From Rhizobium sp. P38BS-XIX (GTDB lineage Bacteria; Pseudomonadota; Alphaproteobacteria; Rhizobiales; Rhizobiaceae): a stretch of DNA of 64,000 nucleotides. Shown here in pieces: positions 55,970-64,000 of the stretch. The DNA lies in contig NZ_JABAIJ010000006.1 in the NCBI RefSeq assembly GCF_012641435.1, forward strand, positions 124,001 through 188,000, read 5' to 3'. How positions within the stretch are numbered: the first letter of the stretch is position 1; every line of letters begins with the position of its first letter. The notes under the pieces were generated by a model. That model had not been told where the DNA came from. It made no database searches and saw only the letters and a program-made list of their open reading frames with translations. The position numbers were made by a program, and so were the translations under genes.

Positions 55970-56263
55970 ATGCTCGCCTTATTTCAAACCATTGATCTGG
56001 CTTTGAATCTTTATACTTGGGTGCTGATCGCCAGCGCCATTTTTTCCTGGCTTTATGCTTTCAACGTCATCAACTCGAGCAATCAGTTCGTCAATTCCGT
56101 CGGCAGCTTCCTGTATGCGGTCACGGAACCGGCGCTGCGTCCGATCCGCCGTATCCTGCCGGATCTGGGCGGCATCGATATCTCGCCCGTCATCCTGCTG
56201 CTGCTGATCTTCTTCATTCGCTCGCTGATGTGGAATTCGATCGTTCCGCTGTTCCTGCGCTAG
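55970..56263 (+). CDS. YggT-family membrane protein
   Basis: This 97-residue protein has two transmembrane segments and the YggT signature FLYAVTEPALRPIRRILP, with GGIDISPVILLLLIFF following. GGAG stands 6 bases before the ATG at 55970. Upstream in-frame codons give a poor start. YggT proteins are of uncertain function (osmotic or cell division-linked). It is divergent from the MFS gene and converges on ppa. Confidence 0.88.
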   Translation: MLALFQTIDLALNLYTWVLIASAIFSWLYAFNVINSSNQFVNSVGSFLYAVTEPALRPIRRILPDLGGIDISPVILLLLIFFIRSLMWNSIVPLFLR

Positions 56264-56304
56264 GCACGTCCCACGGGCGGCTCAAGCCATTGTGACATAC
56301 CGCT

Positions 56305-56328
56305 CGCCCGCACTCTTTGTTGCGGGCG
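56305..56328. terminator. Hairpin downstream of yggT
   Basis: CGCCCGCA (56305-56312) and TGCGGGCG (56321-56328) form a perfect 8-bp stem with an 8-base loop, 41 bases after the YggT stop. No T-run follows. It may terminate or stabilise the yggT message. Confidence 0.5.
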
Positions 56329-56387
56329 ACATCGCGAACGGGCACCCGCCAAATCTTCGACCGGCACGCTTGAAGGCGATCCTTCAT

Positions 56388-56424
56388 AAAAAATCCTCCG
56401 GATCGCAAGCGAGCCGGAGGATTT
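56388..56424 (-). terminator. Rho-independent terminator of ppa
   Basis: On the minus strand AAATCCTCCGG and CCGGAGGATTT (56391-56424) form an 11-bp stem with a 12-base loop and run into a stretch of Ts (56388-56393 read in reverse). It lies 36 bases after the ppa stop. Confidence 0.85.
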
Positions 56425-56459
56425 GTCTGTCGGAAAAGATCGCTGCCGCGAAGCCTTGA

Positions 56460-56996
56460 TCAGGCCTTTTCTCTCTTGGCGCGCTCGATTGCTTCGATGA
56501 TCAGTTCGCCCGCTTCCTTCGCGCCGCCCCAACCGAAGATCTTGACCCACTTGCCGGGCTCGAGATCCTTGTAGTGCTCGAAGAAATGCTCGATCTGCTT
56601 CAGCGTGATATCGGGAAGGTCGGTATATTCCTTCACCTTCTCGTAGCGCAGCGTCAGCTTCGGCGAGGGAACGGCGATGATCTTCTCGTCCTTGCCGGAA
56701 TTGTCTTCCATCTTCAGCACGCCGATCGGGCGCACATTGATGACGCAGCCGGGAACCAGCGGGCGAGTGCTGGCGATCAGCACGTCGATCGGGTCACCGT
56801 CTTCGGAGAGCGTGTGAGGAACGAAGCCGTAATTGCCCGGATAGGTCATCGGCGTATAGAGGAAACGGTCGACGACAAGCGTGCCGGCTTCCTTGTCCAT
56901 TTCGTACTTGATCGGGTGGCCGCCGACCGGCACCTCAACGATGACGTTGATGTCTTCGGGCGGGTTCTTGCCAATGGAAATCGCGTCGATACGCAT
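56460..56996 (-). CDS. ppa: Inorganic pyrophosphatase, family I
   Basis: This 178-residue protein has VEVPVGGHPIKYEMDKEAG, TPMTYPGNYGFVPHTLSEDGDPIDV with the metal-binding aspartates, and VPSPKLTLRYEKV. It hydrolyses PPi to phosphate. The ATG at 56994-56996 has GAGGGG at good spacing. Confidence 0.96.
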   Translation of the reverse strand: MRIDAISIGKNPPEDINVIVEVPVGGHPIKYEMDKEAGTLVVDRFLYTPMTYPGNYGFVPHTLSEDGDPIDVLIASTRPLVPGCVINVRPIGVLKMEDNSGKDEKIIAVPSPKLTLRYEKVKEYTDLPDITLKQIEHFFEHYKDLEPGKWVKIFGWGGAKEAGELIIEAIERAKREKA

Positions 56997-57093
56997 GCGT
57001 GTCCCCTCGTAAGGATGGTTGCCGCCAGCCAAATAATAGGAATCATGACGCAACGCAACAATGCATCGAGATAGCGCCGGATTTAGTTTGGCA

Positions 57094-57600
57094 TCACTGC
57101 CAGACAAAACCGATCTTTTTCAACTGCCGATGGTCGAACGTTTCGATGCCTTCGCAGAAATCGGCGCCGCCCTGTCCGCGATAGAAGCGGTAGGCATTTT
57201 CGTTGTCCTCGAGGCACCAGACGACAAGGCCCTTGCAGCCGAGAGACTTCAACAGCCGGCGCGCTTCGCCGAACAGCATGCGTCCAAGCCCCAGCCCCTG
57301 ATATTGAGGACGCAGATAAAGCTCGTAAATCTCGCCTTCCTGCGGCAGGGCGCGAGCACGGTTGAGCCCAAGCGTGGCATAGCCTGCAATTTCACCTGCA
57401 ACGTCGAGAACCAGCAGCGTCGCCGGGCCACTCGTCGCCTTGCGCCACCAGTTTTCGCCACGACGCTCGATCATCTGGCCGAGAGCGCGATGCGGAATGA
57501 TGCCGGCATAGGTGTACTGCCAGGACTGGCGGTGCACCTCCGAAATGGCTCGGGCATCATCAGGTTCTGCCCGCCGAACATCAATCGACAACGTCTTCAT
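57094..57600 (-). CDS. GNAT-family N-acetyltransferase
   Basis: This 168-residue protein has IYELYLRPQYQGLGLGRMLF with the acetyl-CoA binding Q-x-x-G-x-G loop, and later NENAYRFYRGQGGADF. The N-terminal DVRRAEPDDARAISEVHRQS is the usual first strand and helix. The substrate is unknown. It lies 97 bases upstream of ppa on the same strand. Confidence 0.88.
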   Translation of the reverse strand: MKTLSIDVRRAEPDDARAISEVHRQSWQYTYAGIIPHRALGQMIERRGENWWRKATSGPATLLVLDVAGEIAGYATLGLNRARALPQEGEIYELYLRPQYQGLGLGRMLFGEARRLLKSLGCKGLVVWCLEDNENAYRFYRGQGGADFCEGIETFDHRQLKKIGFVWQ

Positions 57601-57744
57601 AACGTCTACTCTGGTCTTGCCAACACGAATTAACCATCCTCATTCATAAAGATGGCGGACTTGCCCACAGCCTTTATCCGTGGATCATCAAGAAAAATTA
57701 ACGGATTTTTAACCTTTGGGACAGGGGCTCAAAAACCGAACATC

Positions 57745-57774
57745 AAAATAAAAACCCCGGCACGAAGGCCGGGG
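57745..57774 (-). terminator. Rho-independent terminator of typA
   Basis: On the minus strand CCCCGGC and GCCGGGG (57755-57774) form a 7-bp stem with a 6-base loop, followed by TTTTATTTT (57745-57754 in reverse). It lies 26 bases after the typA stop. Confidence 0.88.
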
Positions 57775-57800
57775 TCGAATGGTTCGATTTCGAGGCGTGA

Positions 57801-59618
57801 TCAGGCCAGACGGGCCTTCTCGAAACGCTTGCGCTCGTTGGCATCGAGATACATCTTGCGCAGGCGGATCGACTTCGGCGTCACTTCCACGAGCTCGTCG
57901 TCCTGGATCCAGGAGAGCGCGCGGTCGAGCGTCATGCGGATCGGCGGCGTCAGCTTCACGGCTTCATCCTTGCCTGCAGCGCGGATGTTGGTGAGCTTCT
58001 TGCCCTTCAAAACGTTGACTTCGAGATCGTTGTCGCGCGAGTGGATGCCGATGATCATGCCGGCATAAACCTTCTCGCCGGCGTCGATGATCATCGGGCC
58101 GCGGTCTTCCAGGTTGAACAGGGCGTAGGCCACGGCTTCGCCGGCTTCGTTGGCAAGCAGAACGCCGTTAACGCGGCCACCGATTTCGCCCTTGTAAGGC
58201 TGGTAGTCATGGAACAGACGGTTCATGACGGCCGTGCCGCGCGTATCGGTCAGAAGTTCCGACTGGTAGCCGATGAGGCCACGGGTCGGCGCCCAGAAGA
58301 CCAGACGGACGCGGTTGCCACCCGAAGGACGCAGCTCGACCATTTCGGCCTTACGCTCGGACATCTTCTGCACGACGATGCCGGAATGCTCTTCATCGAC
58401 GTCGATGACGACTTCTTCGATCGGCTCGAGCAGCTGGCCGCTCTCGTCCTTGTGCATGACGACGCGCGGACGCGACACGGCAAGCTCGAAGCCTTCGCGA
58501 CGCATGGTTTCGATCAGAACTGCGAGCTGCAATTCACCACGGCCGGATACGTAGAACGAATCCTTGCCTTCGGCTTCTTCGATCTTCAGCGCAACGTTGC
58601 CTTCGGCTTCCTTGAAGAGGCGGTCGCGGATGACGCGCGAGGTTACCTTGTCGCCTTCGGTGCCTGCATAGGGGCTGTCGTTGACGATGAAGGACATGGT
58701 AACGGTCGGCGGATCGATCGGCTGGGCGATCAGCGGCTCCGAGACCTGCGGGTCGCAGAAGGTATCCGCAACGGTGCCCTTGGACAGACCGGCGATGGCG
58801 ACGATGTCGCCTGCCTGCGCTTCTTCGATCGGCTGACGCTCGATGCCGCGGAAGGCGAGGATCTTCGAGATACGGCCGGTTTCGATGAGGTTGCCGTCAG
58901 CACCAAGAACCTTGACGGCCTGGTTCGGCTTGATCGAACCGGAATGAATGCGGCCGGTGATGATGCGGCCGAGGAAGGGGTTTGCTTCCAGGATCGTCCC
59001 GATCATGCGGAACGGGCCTTCGCCGACGGTCGGCTCCGGAACGTGCTTGACGACGAGATCGAGAAGCGGGCCGAGACCTTCGTCCTTCGGACCTTCCGGC
59101 GAATAGTTCATCCAGCCGTTACGGCCGGAACCGTAGAGGATCGGGAAGTCGAGCTGCTCGTCGGTGGCGTCGAGATTGGCGAAGAGGTCGAAAACTTCGT
59201 TGATGACTTCTTCGTGGCGCGCGTCCGGACGGTCGATCTTGTTGATCGCTACGATCGGGCGAAGACCGACCTTCAGCGCCTTGCCGACAACGAACTTGGT
59301 CTGCGGCATCGGGCCTTCGGCGGCATCGACGAGAACGATCGCACCGTCCACCATCGACAGGATGCGCTCGACTTCACCGCCGAAGTCGGCGTGGCCGGGG
59401 GTGTCGACGATGTTGATGCGGGTATCCTTCCAGACGACAGAGGTCGCCTTGGCAAGAATGGTGATCCCGCGCTCCTTTTCCAGGTCGTTGGAGTCCATGA
59501 CGCGTTCTGCAACGCGCTGGTTCTCACGGAACGAACCGGACTGCTTCAAAAGCTCGTCGACGAGGGTGGTTTTCCCATGGTCAACGTGCGCGATGATCGC
59601 GATGTTGCGAAGTGCCAT
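57801..59618 (-). CDS. typA: GTPase TypA/BipA
   Basis: This 605-residue translational GTPase has G1 IAHVDHGKTTLVDELLKQSG, switch I region RGITILAK, G3 DTPGHADFGGEVER, G4 AINKIDRPDAR, and the EF-G-like C-terminal domains. It acts on ribosome assembly and stress adaptation. The ribosome site is weak. It has its own terminator and 190 bases of upstream space, so it is probably monocistronic. Confidence 0.95.
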   Translation of the reverse strand: MALRNIAIIAHVDHGKTTLVDELLKQSGSFRENQRVAERVMDSNDLEKERGITILAKATSVVWKDTRINIVDTPGHADFGGEVERILSMVDGAIVLVDAAEGPMPQTKFVVGKALKVGLRPIVAINKIDRPDARHEEVINEVFDLFANLDATDEQLDFPILYGSGRNGWMNYSPEGPKDEGLGPLLDLVVKHVPEPTVGEGPFRMIGTILEANPFLGRIITGRIHSGSIKPNQAVKVLGADGNLIETGRISKILAFRGIERQPIEEAQAGDIVAIAGLSKGTVADTFCDPQVSEPLIAQPIDPPTVTMSFIVNDSPYAGTEGDKVTSRVIRDRLFKEAEGNVALKIEEAEGKDSFYVSGRGELQLAVLIETMRREGFELAVSRPRVVMHKDESGQLLEPIEEVVIDVDEEHSGIVVQKMSERKAEMVELRPSGGNRVRLVFWAPTRGLIGYQSELLTDTRGTAVMNRLFHDYQPYKGEIGGRVNGVLLANEAGEAVAYALFNLEDRGPMIIDAGEKVYAGMIIGIHSRDNDLEVNVLKGKKLTNIRAAGKDEAVKLTPPIRMTLDRALSWIQDDELVEVTPKSIRLRKMYLDANERKRFEKARLA

Positions 59619-59808
59619 ATGTCTTTATCTCTGAGGCTGGGGCGCAGTGTCTGGTCAACACGCCAATTGCATTTGGCGCGCTCATAGCCTTTTTTTCGCG
59701 AATGCGAAAGGGGGGAGGCAAGAAAGGGGCTGCATGGCTGCTATCCCAACTCTCTTATATGTTAATTTCACGCTGTTCGACAGAAATTGCCGACCTATAG
59801 AGGCCCAT

Positions 59809-60282
59809 ATGTCTAAAACCCTTTATGAGGGCAATCTCTTTGCCGACTATTTCCAAATATATCTACGTGACGCAGCCCATCCCGAGCTACCTGACGATGG
59901 TATCGATGAGGTAATCGCGCGCCGTATAGCCGTCAGTCCTCATGCGATCATTATTCATACGGCTCGCAATATGACTGTACCAGTGCGCGTCGAGTGGTGC
60001 GATGAACGCCCGGCACTCGTCCTCGACGCCTTCCAGCACGTGGTTGAAACTCATTTCGACTGCCCTTCCGGCGAACTCGTTTTAGCCGGCTTGACGGACT
60101 ACGATCCCACCGCTCCGCGTCTTCCGGTGAAAGCGGGGACTCTCGGCGTCCGGGTCAGTATGTCCGGCCTCGATACCATTAGCGAAGACGGGCTTGAGGG
60201 AGATGACCAGTATACTTTGAAGCTTTGGTCCGGAACGGAGCCGACAACCGTGCGTATATTGAAATCATGGCCCGACAAATAG
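59809..60282 (+). CDS. Hypothetical protein of unknown family
   Basis: This 157-residue protein begins MSKTLYEGNLFADYFQIYLR and has the ordered elements LDAFQHVVETHFDCPSGEL, VLAGLTDYDP, VRVSMSGLDTISEDGLEGDD and YTLKLWSG. It looks like a beta-rich single domain without signal or membrane segment. GAGG stands 7 bases before the ATG. I do not recognise a named family. It and the next gene are less GC-rich than the flanking typA and dcp-like genes, suggesting a small insertion. Confidence 0.6.
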   Translation: MSKTLYEGNLFADYFQIYLRDAAHPELPDDGIDEVIARRIAVSPHAIIIHTARNMTVPVRVEWCDERPALVLDAFQHVVETHFDCPSGELVLAGLTDYDPTAPRLPVKAGTLGVRVSMSGLDTISEDGLEGDDQYTLKLWSGTEPTTVRILKSWPDK

Positions 60283-60383
60283 CTTGCTGCAAGAAATCCA
60301 AGGCTTTGCGTCATAAGATCTAGTTAAAAAATGTGCCGCAGATCACCGAATGTCCGTAGTTTGTTTCGAGTGGATGACACGTA

Positions 60384-60914
60384 TTGAGCAAATTTCCATG
60401 GGCTGTGCGAGCAAAGGACGTCGAGGAAGCGCGAAAGGCAATCAATGCCTCCCCACGGACGCATGAGCTGGTTGAACGCTTTCAGAGTGCCGTCGAGGCA
60501 GCTTATCCGCCAGGCTTTTGGGAGCACTATGACCGGCTCAAAGGCGGCGACGCGCGTGGTGTGGAAATGGCCATCGAATTTCTCGAAGCCGACCCATGGT
60601 TCTTTCGATCAGGCTATATCAAGGCAAATCTTGCAAGATTTCTGAAGCGCGTCCCCTTATCGAAGCGTCAGGTTCGTCGCCTGGAAAGCGTCTTGCTTAA
60701 GATCGTCGATGAAAGAAACACCGAGGAGTTTCGTAATTATTGCCGTCTGGCACGCGTTATTGTCACGCCGACCTTGCAGGACGCACTTACAGAGCGCCTA
60801 ACAGATGAAAATTTTGGTCGTGTGCTTAGAGCGAGATGGATGCTCTCCTGTATAGGAGAGAAGTTTATGTTGCAAAAATCTCCGCGTGTAAGTCAGCAAA
60901 AGCCAGAGAGTTAA
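60384..60914 (+). CDS. Hypothetical alpha-helical protein
   Basis: This 176-residue protein starts with TTG (MSKFPWAVRAKDVEEARKAI); no better start or strong ribosome site is seen. It is predicted to be mostly helical and shows EFLEADPWFFRSGYIKANLA, RFLKRVPLSKRQVRRLE and FRNYCRLARVIV, which recalls HEAT-type repeats. It follows the previous unknown gene by 101 bases in the same direction. No family is recognised. Confidence 0.55.
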   Translation: MSKFPWAVRAKDVEEARKAINASPRTHELVERFQSAVEAAYPPGFWEHYDRLKGGDARGVEMAIEFLEADPWFFRSGYIKANLARFLKRVPLSKRQVRRLESVLLKIVDERNTEEFRNYCRLARVIVTPTLQDALTERLTDENFGRVLRARWMLSCIGEKFMLQKSPRVSQQKPES

Positions 60915-61013
60915 AGGGTCAAGTCGGCCGCAGCGGCAACTCCCGATGCGGCTACAAGCCGACCCCAAGACACGGCTGGCGAAATTTTCGCTGCCTTCCT
61001 CAAACTTATTGGA

Positions 61014-63077
61014 TTAAACCGCAAGCCCCTTCTTCTTCAGCATGGCTTCTGGGCTCGGCAGCTTGCCGCGGAAGGCCTTGTAGGTCTCTCCCGGGTCGAT
61101 CGAGCCGCCGACGGAATAGATGTTGCCTTTGAGTTTTGCCGCCATGTCGGCGTTGAAGGCATCGCCCGTTTCCTCGAAAGCGGCGAAGGCATCGGCGTCG
61201 AGCACTTCCGACCACATGTAGGAATAGTAGCCGGCCGAATAGCCGTCACCGGCAAACACATGCTGGAAATGCGGCGTCGCATGGCGCATGACGATGGATT
61301 TCGGCATGCCGATCTCGGACAGCACGTCACCCTGCACCGCCATCGGATCTTCGACCGCGCCGCGCGTATGGAACGCCATGTCCACCAGAGCCGAGGACGT
61401 AAACTCGACCGTGTTGAAGCCGGCATTGAAGGTGCGCGCTGCCAGAACCTTGTCGAGCAGAGCCTGCGGGATCGGAGCGCCGGTTTCATAGTGAACGGCA
61501 TATTCCCTAAGGATGGCAGGCACGGTCAGCCAGTGCTCGTAAAGCTGCGACGGCAGCTCGACGAAATCGCGGGAAACGCCGGTGCCCGAGACCGAGGGAT
61601 AGGTGACGTTCGACAGCATGCCGTGCAGCGCGTGGCCGAATTCGTGGAAGAGCGTGCGGGCATCGTCGAGAGACAGCAGCGCCGGCTTGCCTTCGGCCGG
61701 CTTGGCGAAGTTGCAGACGTTGTAGATGATCGGCAGCTCGCCGACATCACCGTTCTTGAGCGGCAGTTTATGCTGGGACTGGAACGAGCTCATCCAGGCG
61801 CCGGAACGCTTCGAGCTGCGCGCGAAATAGTCTCCGAGGAACAGCGCGACGAGCTTGTCGGAACGGTCGCGGATCTCGAAGACGCGAACATCGGGGTGAT
61901 AGGCGGGAACGCCTTTCTGCTCGACGGCCTTGATGCCGAAGAGGCGCCCGGCGACATCGAAGCAAGCGGCAATGATCTTTTCGAGCTGTAGATAAGGCTT
62001 CAGTTCGGTCTCCGAGAAATCGAACTTCCGTGTCCGGATCTTTTCGGCGTAGTGCCGCCAATCCCAAGGCATGACCTCGTGATTGCGGCCCTCTTCGGCG
62101 ATCAGCGCGGCAATATCCTGCTCTTCCTCTGCAGCGCGTGCGGCGGCTTTCTTCCACACGGTCATGAGCAGGTCGTTGACGGCTTCAGGCGTCTTTGCCA
62201 TGGTGTTGTCGAGCTTGAGCTCGGCGAAGTTGCCGTAGCCGAGCAGTTTCGCCTTCTCGGCACGCAGCGCCAGCGTCTCGCGAATGATCTCGCGATTATC
62301 GCTCTTGCCGCCATTGGCACCGCGCGCGACCCAGGCGTTGAAAGCCTGCTCGCGCAGATCGCGACGCGCCGAGGACGTCAAAAATGGCTCGATGATCGAG
62401 CGCGATAGGGTGACGGCGTATTTGCCCTCTTCGCCGCGTTCGCGTGCCGCAGCAGCCATCGCATCGCGCAGGAAGTCCGGAAGGCCGGCAAGATCGGCCT
62501 CGTCCGACAGAAGGAGTGCCCAGCTCTTTTCATCGGCCAGCACGTTTTGGCCGAACTGCGCGCCGAGACCGGCCAGTTTTTCATTGATCGCGGACAAACG
62601 CTCCTGCTCCGCTTTCGGCAGCTTGGCACCCGCTTTGACGAAGCCCTTCCAGTGCCGCTCGAGCACGCGGGTTTCCTCAAGCGTCAGCCCAAGCCCGTCA
62701 CGGCCCTCCCAGAGCGCATCAAGCCGAGAAAACAGCGCCGCATTCGTGCCGATCTTCGAATAGTGCCGCGACATCTTCGGGGCGATCTCACGTTCCAGCC
62801 CCTGGATCGTCTCGTTGGTGTGGGCGCCGGCCTTGTTCCAGAACAGCGCCGAAACGCGCGAAAGCTCGTCGCCGGCGATTTCGAGCGCAGTCACCGTATT
62901 GGTGAAGGTCGGCTTCTCGCTGTTGCCGGCAATCGCATCGATCTCCGCCTCGTGCGCGGCAAGCGCTGCATCGAAAGCCGAGGCGAAATCACCATCCTTC
63001 ACCGCGTCGAAGCGCGGTAGCCCCTGATGTCCGGTCCATTCGACGAGTGCTGGATTGACGGAGGTTTGGGAAGACAT
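61014..63077 (-). CDS. M3-family zinc oligopeptidase (Dcp/OpdA-like)
   Basis: This 687-residue protein carries the zinc motif HEFGHALHGML near residue 470, typical of thimet/oligopeptidase M3 enzymes, with the third ligand expected downstream at ELPSQLYEHW. It degrades cytoplasmic peptides. The ATG at 63077 has AAAGGA 8 bases upstream; an in-frame ATG three codons earlier is too close to that site. Both OpdA (oligopeptidase A) and Dcp (dipeptidyl carboxypeptidase) are possible names. Confidence 0.9.
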   Translation of the reverse strand: MSSQTSVNPALVEWTGHQGLPRFDAVKDGDFASAFDAALAAHEAEIDAIAGNSEKPTFTNTVTALEIAGDELSRVSALFWNKAGAHTNETIQGLEREIAPKMSRHYSKIGTNAALFSRLDALWEGRDGLGLTLEETRVLERHWKGFVKAGAKLPKAEQERLSAINEKLAGLGAQFGQNVLADEKSWALLLSDEADLAGLPDFLRDAMAAAARERGEEGKYAVTLSRSIIEPFLTSSARRDLREQAFNAWVARGANGGKSDNREIIRETLALRAEKAKLLGYGNFAELKLDNTMAKTPEAVNDLLMTVWKKAAARAAEEEQDIAALIAEEGRNHEVMPWDWRHYAEKIRTRKFDFSETELKPYLQLEKIIAACFDVAGRLFGIKAVEQKGVPAYHPDVRVFEIRDRSDKLVALFLGDYFARSSKRSGAWMSSFQSQHKLPLKNGDVGELPIIYNVCNFAKPAEGKPALLSLDDARTLFHEFGHALHGMLSNVTYPSVSGTGVSRDFVELPSQLYEHWLTVPAILREYAVHYETGAPIPQALLDKVLAARTFNAGFNTVEFTSSALVDMAFHTRGAVEDPMAVQGDVLSEIGMPKSIVMRHATPHFQHVFAGDGYSAGYYSYMWSEVLDADAFAAFEETGDAFNADMAAKLKGNIYSVGGSIDPGETYKAFRGKLPSPEAMLKKKGLAV

Positions 63078-63175
63078 GCGGGGCATCCTTTCGACAGTCA
63101 GCTGATCGAAGCACGATATAAGTCTGGCTCCCGCAGATTGGTATGGCGGGGCAGAATAAAATCGCCAAGGGGCGG

Positions 63176-63817
63176 TCAGGCCCTGCGTAAGCCAAGCAGA
63201 CCTGGGGTGGCGTGCCAGAGCGCCTGGGCCGCAAAGCCCATGAAGAGCACGCCGGAGCAGCGCACGATCAACCGCTCATGCGCACGGTAGAACCGCCGCA
63301 CCGCGCTTGCGCCAATAATGCCGACCAGGATCAAGTCAGCCGTTATGAAGCCGGCGAACGAAATGACAAGCAGCAGCGGCAGCGCGCCGAAGGTCAACGC
63401 GTTGGCGGATCCGGCCACCAAAGCGGTGAAGGTCGCGAGCGCCACCGGATATCCCTTCGGATTGGTGACGCCGAAAATCAGGCCGCGGCGAAACGGGCGG
63501 TCGACGTTGACGAGCGACTTGCCGTCACCCTTCGGCTTGGCCGTAACTGCGCTCCAGCCAATCCAGGCGAGATAGAGGCCGCACAACAGCCCCAGGAGAT
63601 CAAAGACAAATGTACCGATGGTCCTGGCGCCGACAATGGCGACGAGCGCAAGCGTGGACCAGACGAGATCGCCCAACAGATGCCCGCTGACAAAAAACGC
63701 GCCCGCCTTGCGCCCCTGCCCTGCGCCGATGCCGAGCAGCGCCAGGAAGGCGGGGCCGGGAATGAGGACATAGAACATCGCCGCCAGAAAGGCGCCGACA
63801 ACAAGCGATTGCGTCAT
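63176..63817 (-). CDS. LysE/RhtB family exporter
   Basis: This 213-residue protein has about six transmembrane helices. It has VLIPGPAFLALLGIGAGQGRK in the first loop and LIFGVTNPKGYPVALATFTAL in the middle, the LysE/RhtB hallmark pattern. It is a second LysE-type protein in the window, only distantly related to the one at 26895. It is upstream of the M3 peptidase gene by 98 bases on the same strand. Confidence 0.85.
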   Translation of the reverse strand: MTQSLVVGAFLAAMFYVLIPGPAFLALLGIGAGQGRKAGAFFVSGHLLGDLVWSTLALVAIVGARTIGTFVFDLLGLLCGLYLAWIGWSAVTAKPKGDGKSLVNVDRPFRRGLIFGVTNPKGYPVALATFTALVAGSANALTFGALPLLLVISFAGFITADLILVGIIGASAVRRFYRAHERLIVRCSGVLFMGFAAQALWHATPGLLGLRRA

Positions 63818-63978
63818 GGTGGGAGTTCCTGCTGCGGATCGCCCAAGAGTAGCAATCGGCGGAGTCCGGTCAAGTCGTCGTTCGTTTTATCACCGAACAA
63901 GCGTTGTATTCATGGGTTTAAACCAATAAGAACGTAGCCCGGGGCCCAAAAACTAAAAGCGTAGGTAGGGAAACGCTT

Positions 63979-64000
63979 ATGAATAGCAGGATTAATACGG
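63979..64000 (+). CDS. Possible start of a gene running off the window
   Basis: An ATG at 63979 follows AGGG by 9 bases and is open to the window edge. Only seven residues are visible (MNSRINT). It is consistent with a plus-strand gene beginning here but cannot be confirmed. Confidence 0.25.

Noticed and set aside
59690..59712. TTTCGC/GCGAAA hairpin with a T-run before typA
   Set aside because: The T-run is on the wrong side of the hairpin for either gene to use it as a terminator.

Overview
The window reads as a piece of the main chromosome of a Rhizobiaceae alphaproteobacterium, most like Rhizobium. The sequence is GC-rich. The F1 ATP synthase operon atpHAGDC lacks the F0 genes. mdh, sucCDAB and lpdA form one TCA block, followed by sdhCDAB. 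priA, xerC, zapE, an Omp19-like lipoprotein and the hemC-hemD-Mic60-like-hemY cluster are in the order and with the sequence character known from this group. The genus is inferred from gene order and protein sequence only. No rRNA, tRNA, CRISPR array, insertion sequence or prophage was found.

Layout. 1-5 kb: the tail of an acyltransferase, then a catabolic cluster (enolase-superfamily enzyme, aldehyde dehydrogenase, iron-type alcohol dehydrogenase) divergent from a LysR regulator. 5.3-13.2 kb: atpHAGDC with a strong terminator, a small membrane protein and priA. 13.3-16.0 kb: a visibly more A/T-rich accessory patch of small unknown genes, several with TTG or GTG starts, a possible gene remnant, and an orphan secreted protein that looks like the periplasmic domain of LolC/LolE. 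16.0-25.3 kb: uridine-kinase-like P-loop protein, AAA ATPase coupled to a PlsC-type acyltransferase, xerC, two tandem TraB/GumN proteins and a two-domain M16 peptidase.

25.4-37.8 kb: a long minus-strand series mdh-sucC-(DUF1579)-sucD-sucA-sucB-(DUF4241, secreted protein, SDR, LysE)-lpdA. It encodes malate dehydrogenase, succinyl-CoA synthetase and the 2-oxoglutarate dehydrogenase complex. 38.0-44.3 kb: zapE, an Omp19-like protease-inhibitor lipoprotein, an RlaP-type nucleotidyltransferase and sdhCDAB. The TCA steps from 2-oxoglutarate to fumarate, plus malate to oxaloacetate, are therefore encoded within about 19 kb.

44.5-48.5 kb: a His-rich secreted protein, then the minus-strand operon tsaD-gpsA-yciI-EVE-lysine methyltransferase. 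48.5-54.5 kb: the divergent hemC-hemD-Mic60-like-hemY genes, followed by a TerB-domain protein and a class I amidotransferase. 54.5-64 kb: MFS transporter, YggT, inorganic pyrophosphatase, GNAT, TypA, two unrecognised proteins, an M3 oligopeptidase and a LysE exporter.

Most of the window is ordinary core genome. The parts worth a second look are the 13.3-16.0 kb patch with its LolC-like orphan, a set of long perfect inverted repeats at gene junctions (about 1.3, 10.4, 25.4, 34.2 and 43.8 kb), foreign-looking genes interleaved in the suc and sdh regions, and the unknown pair at 59.8-60.9 kb.
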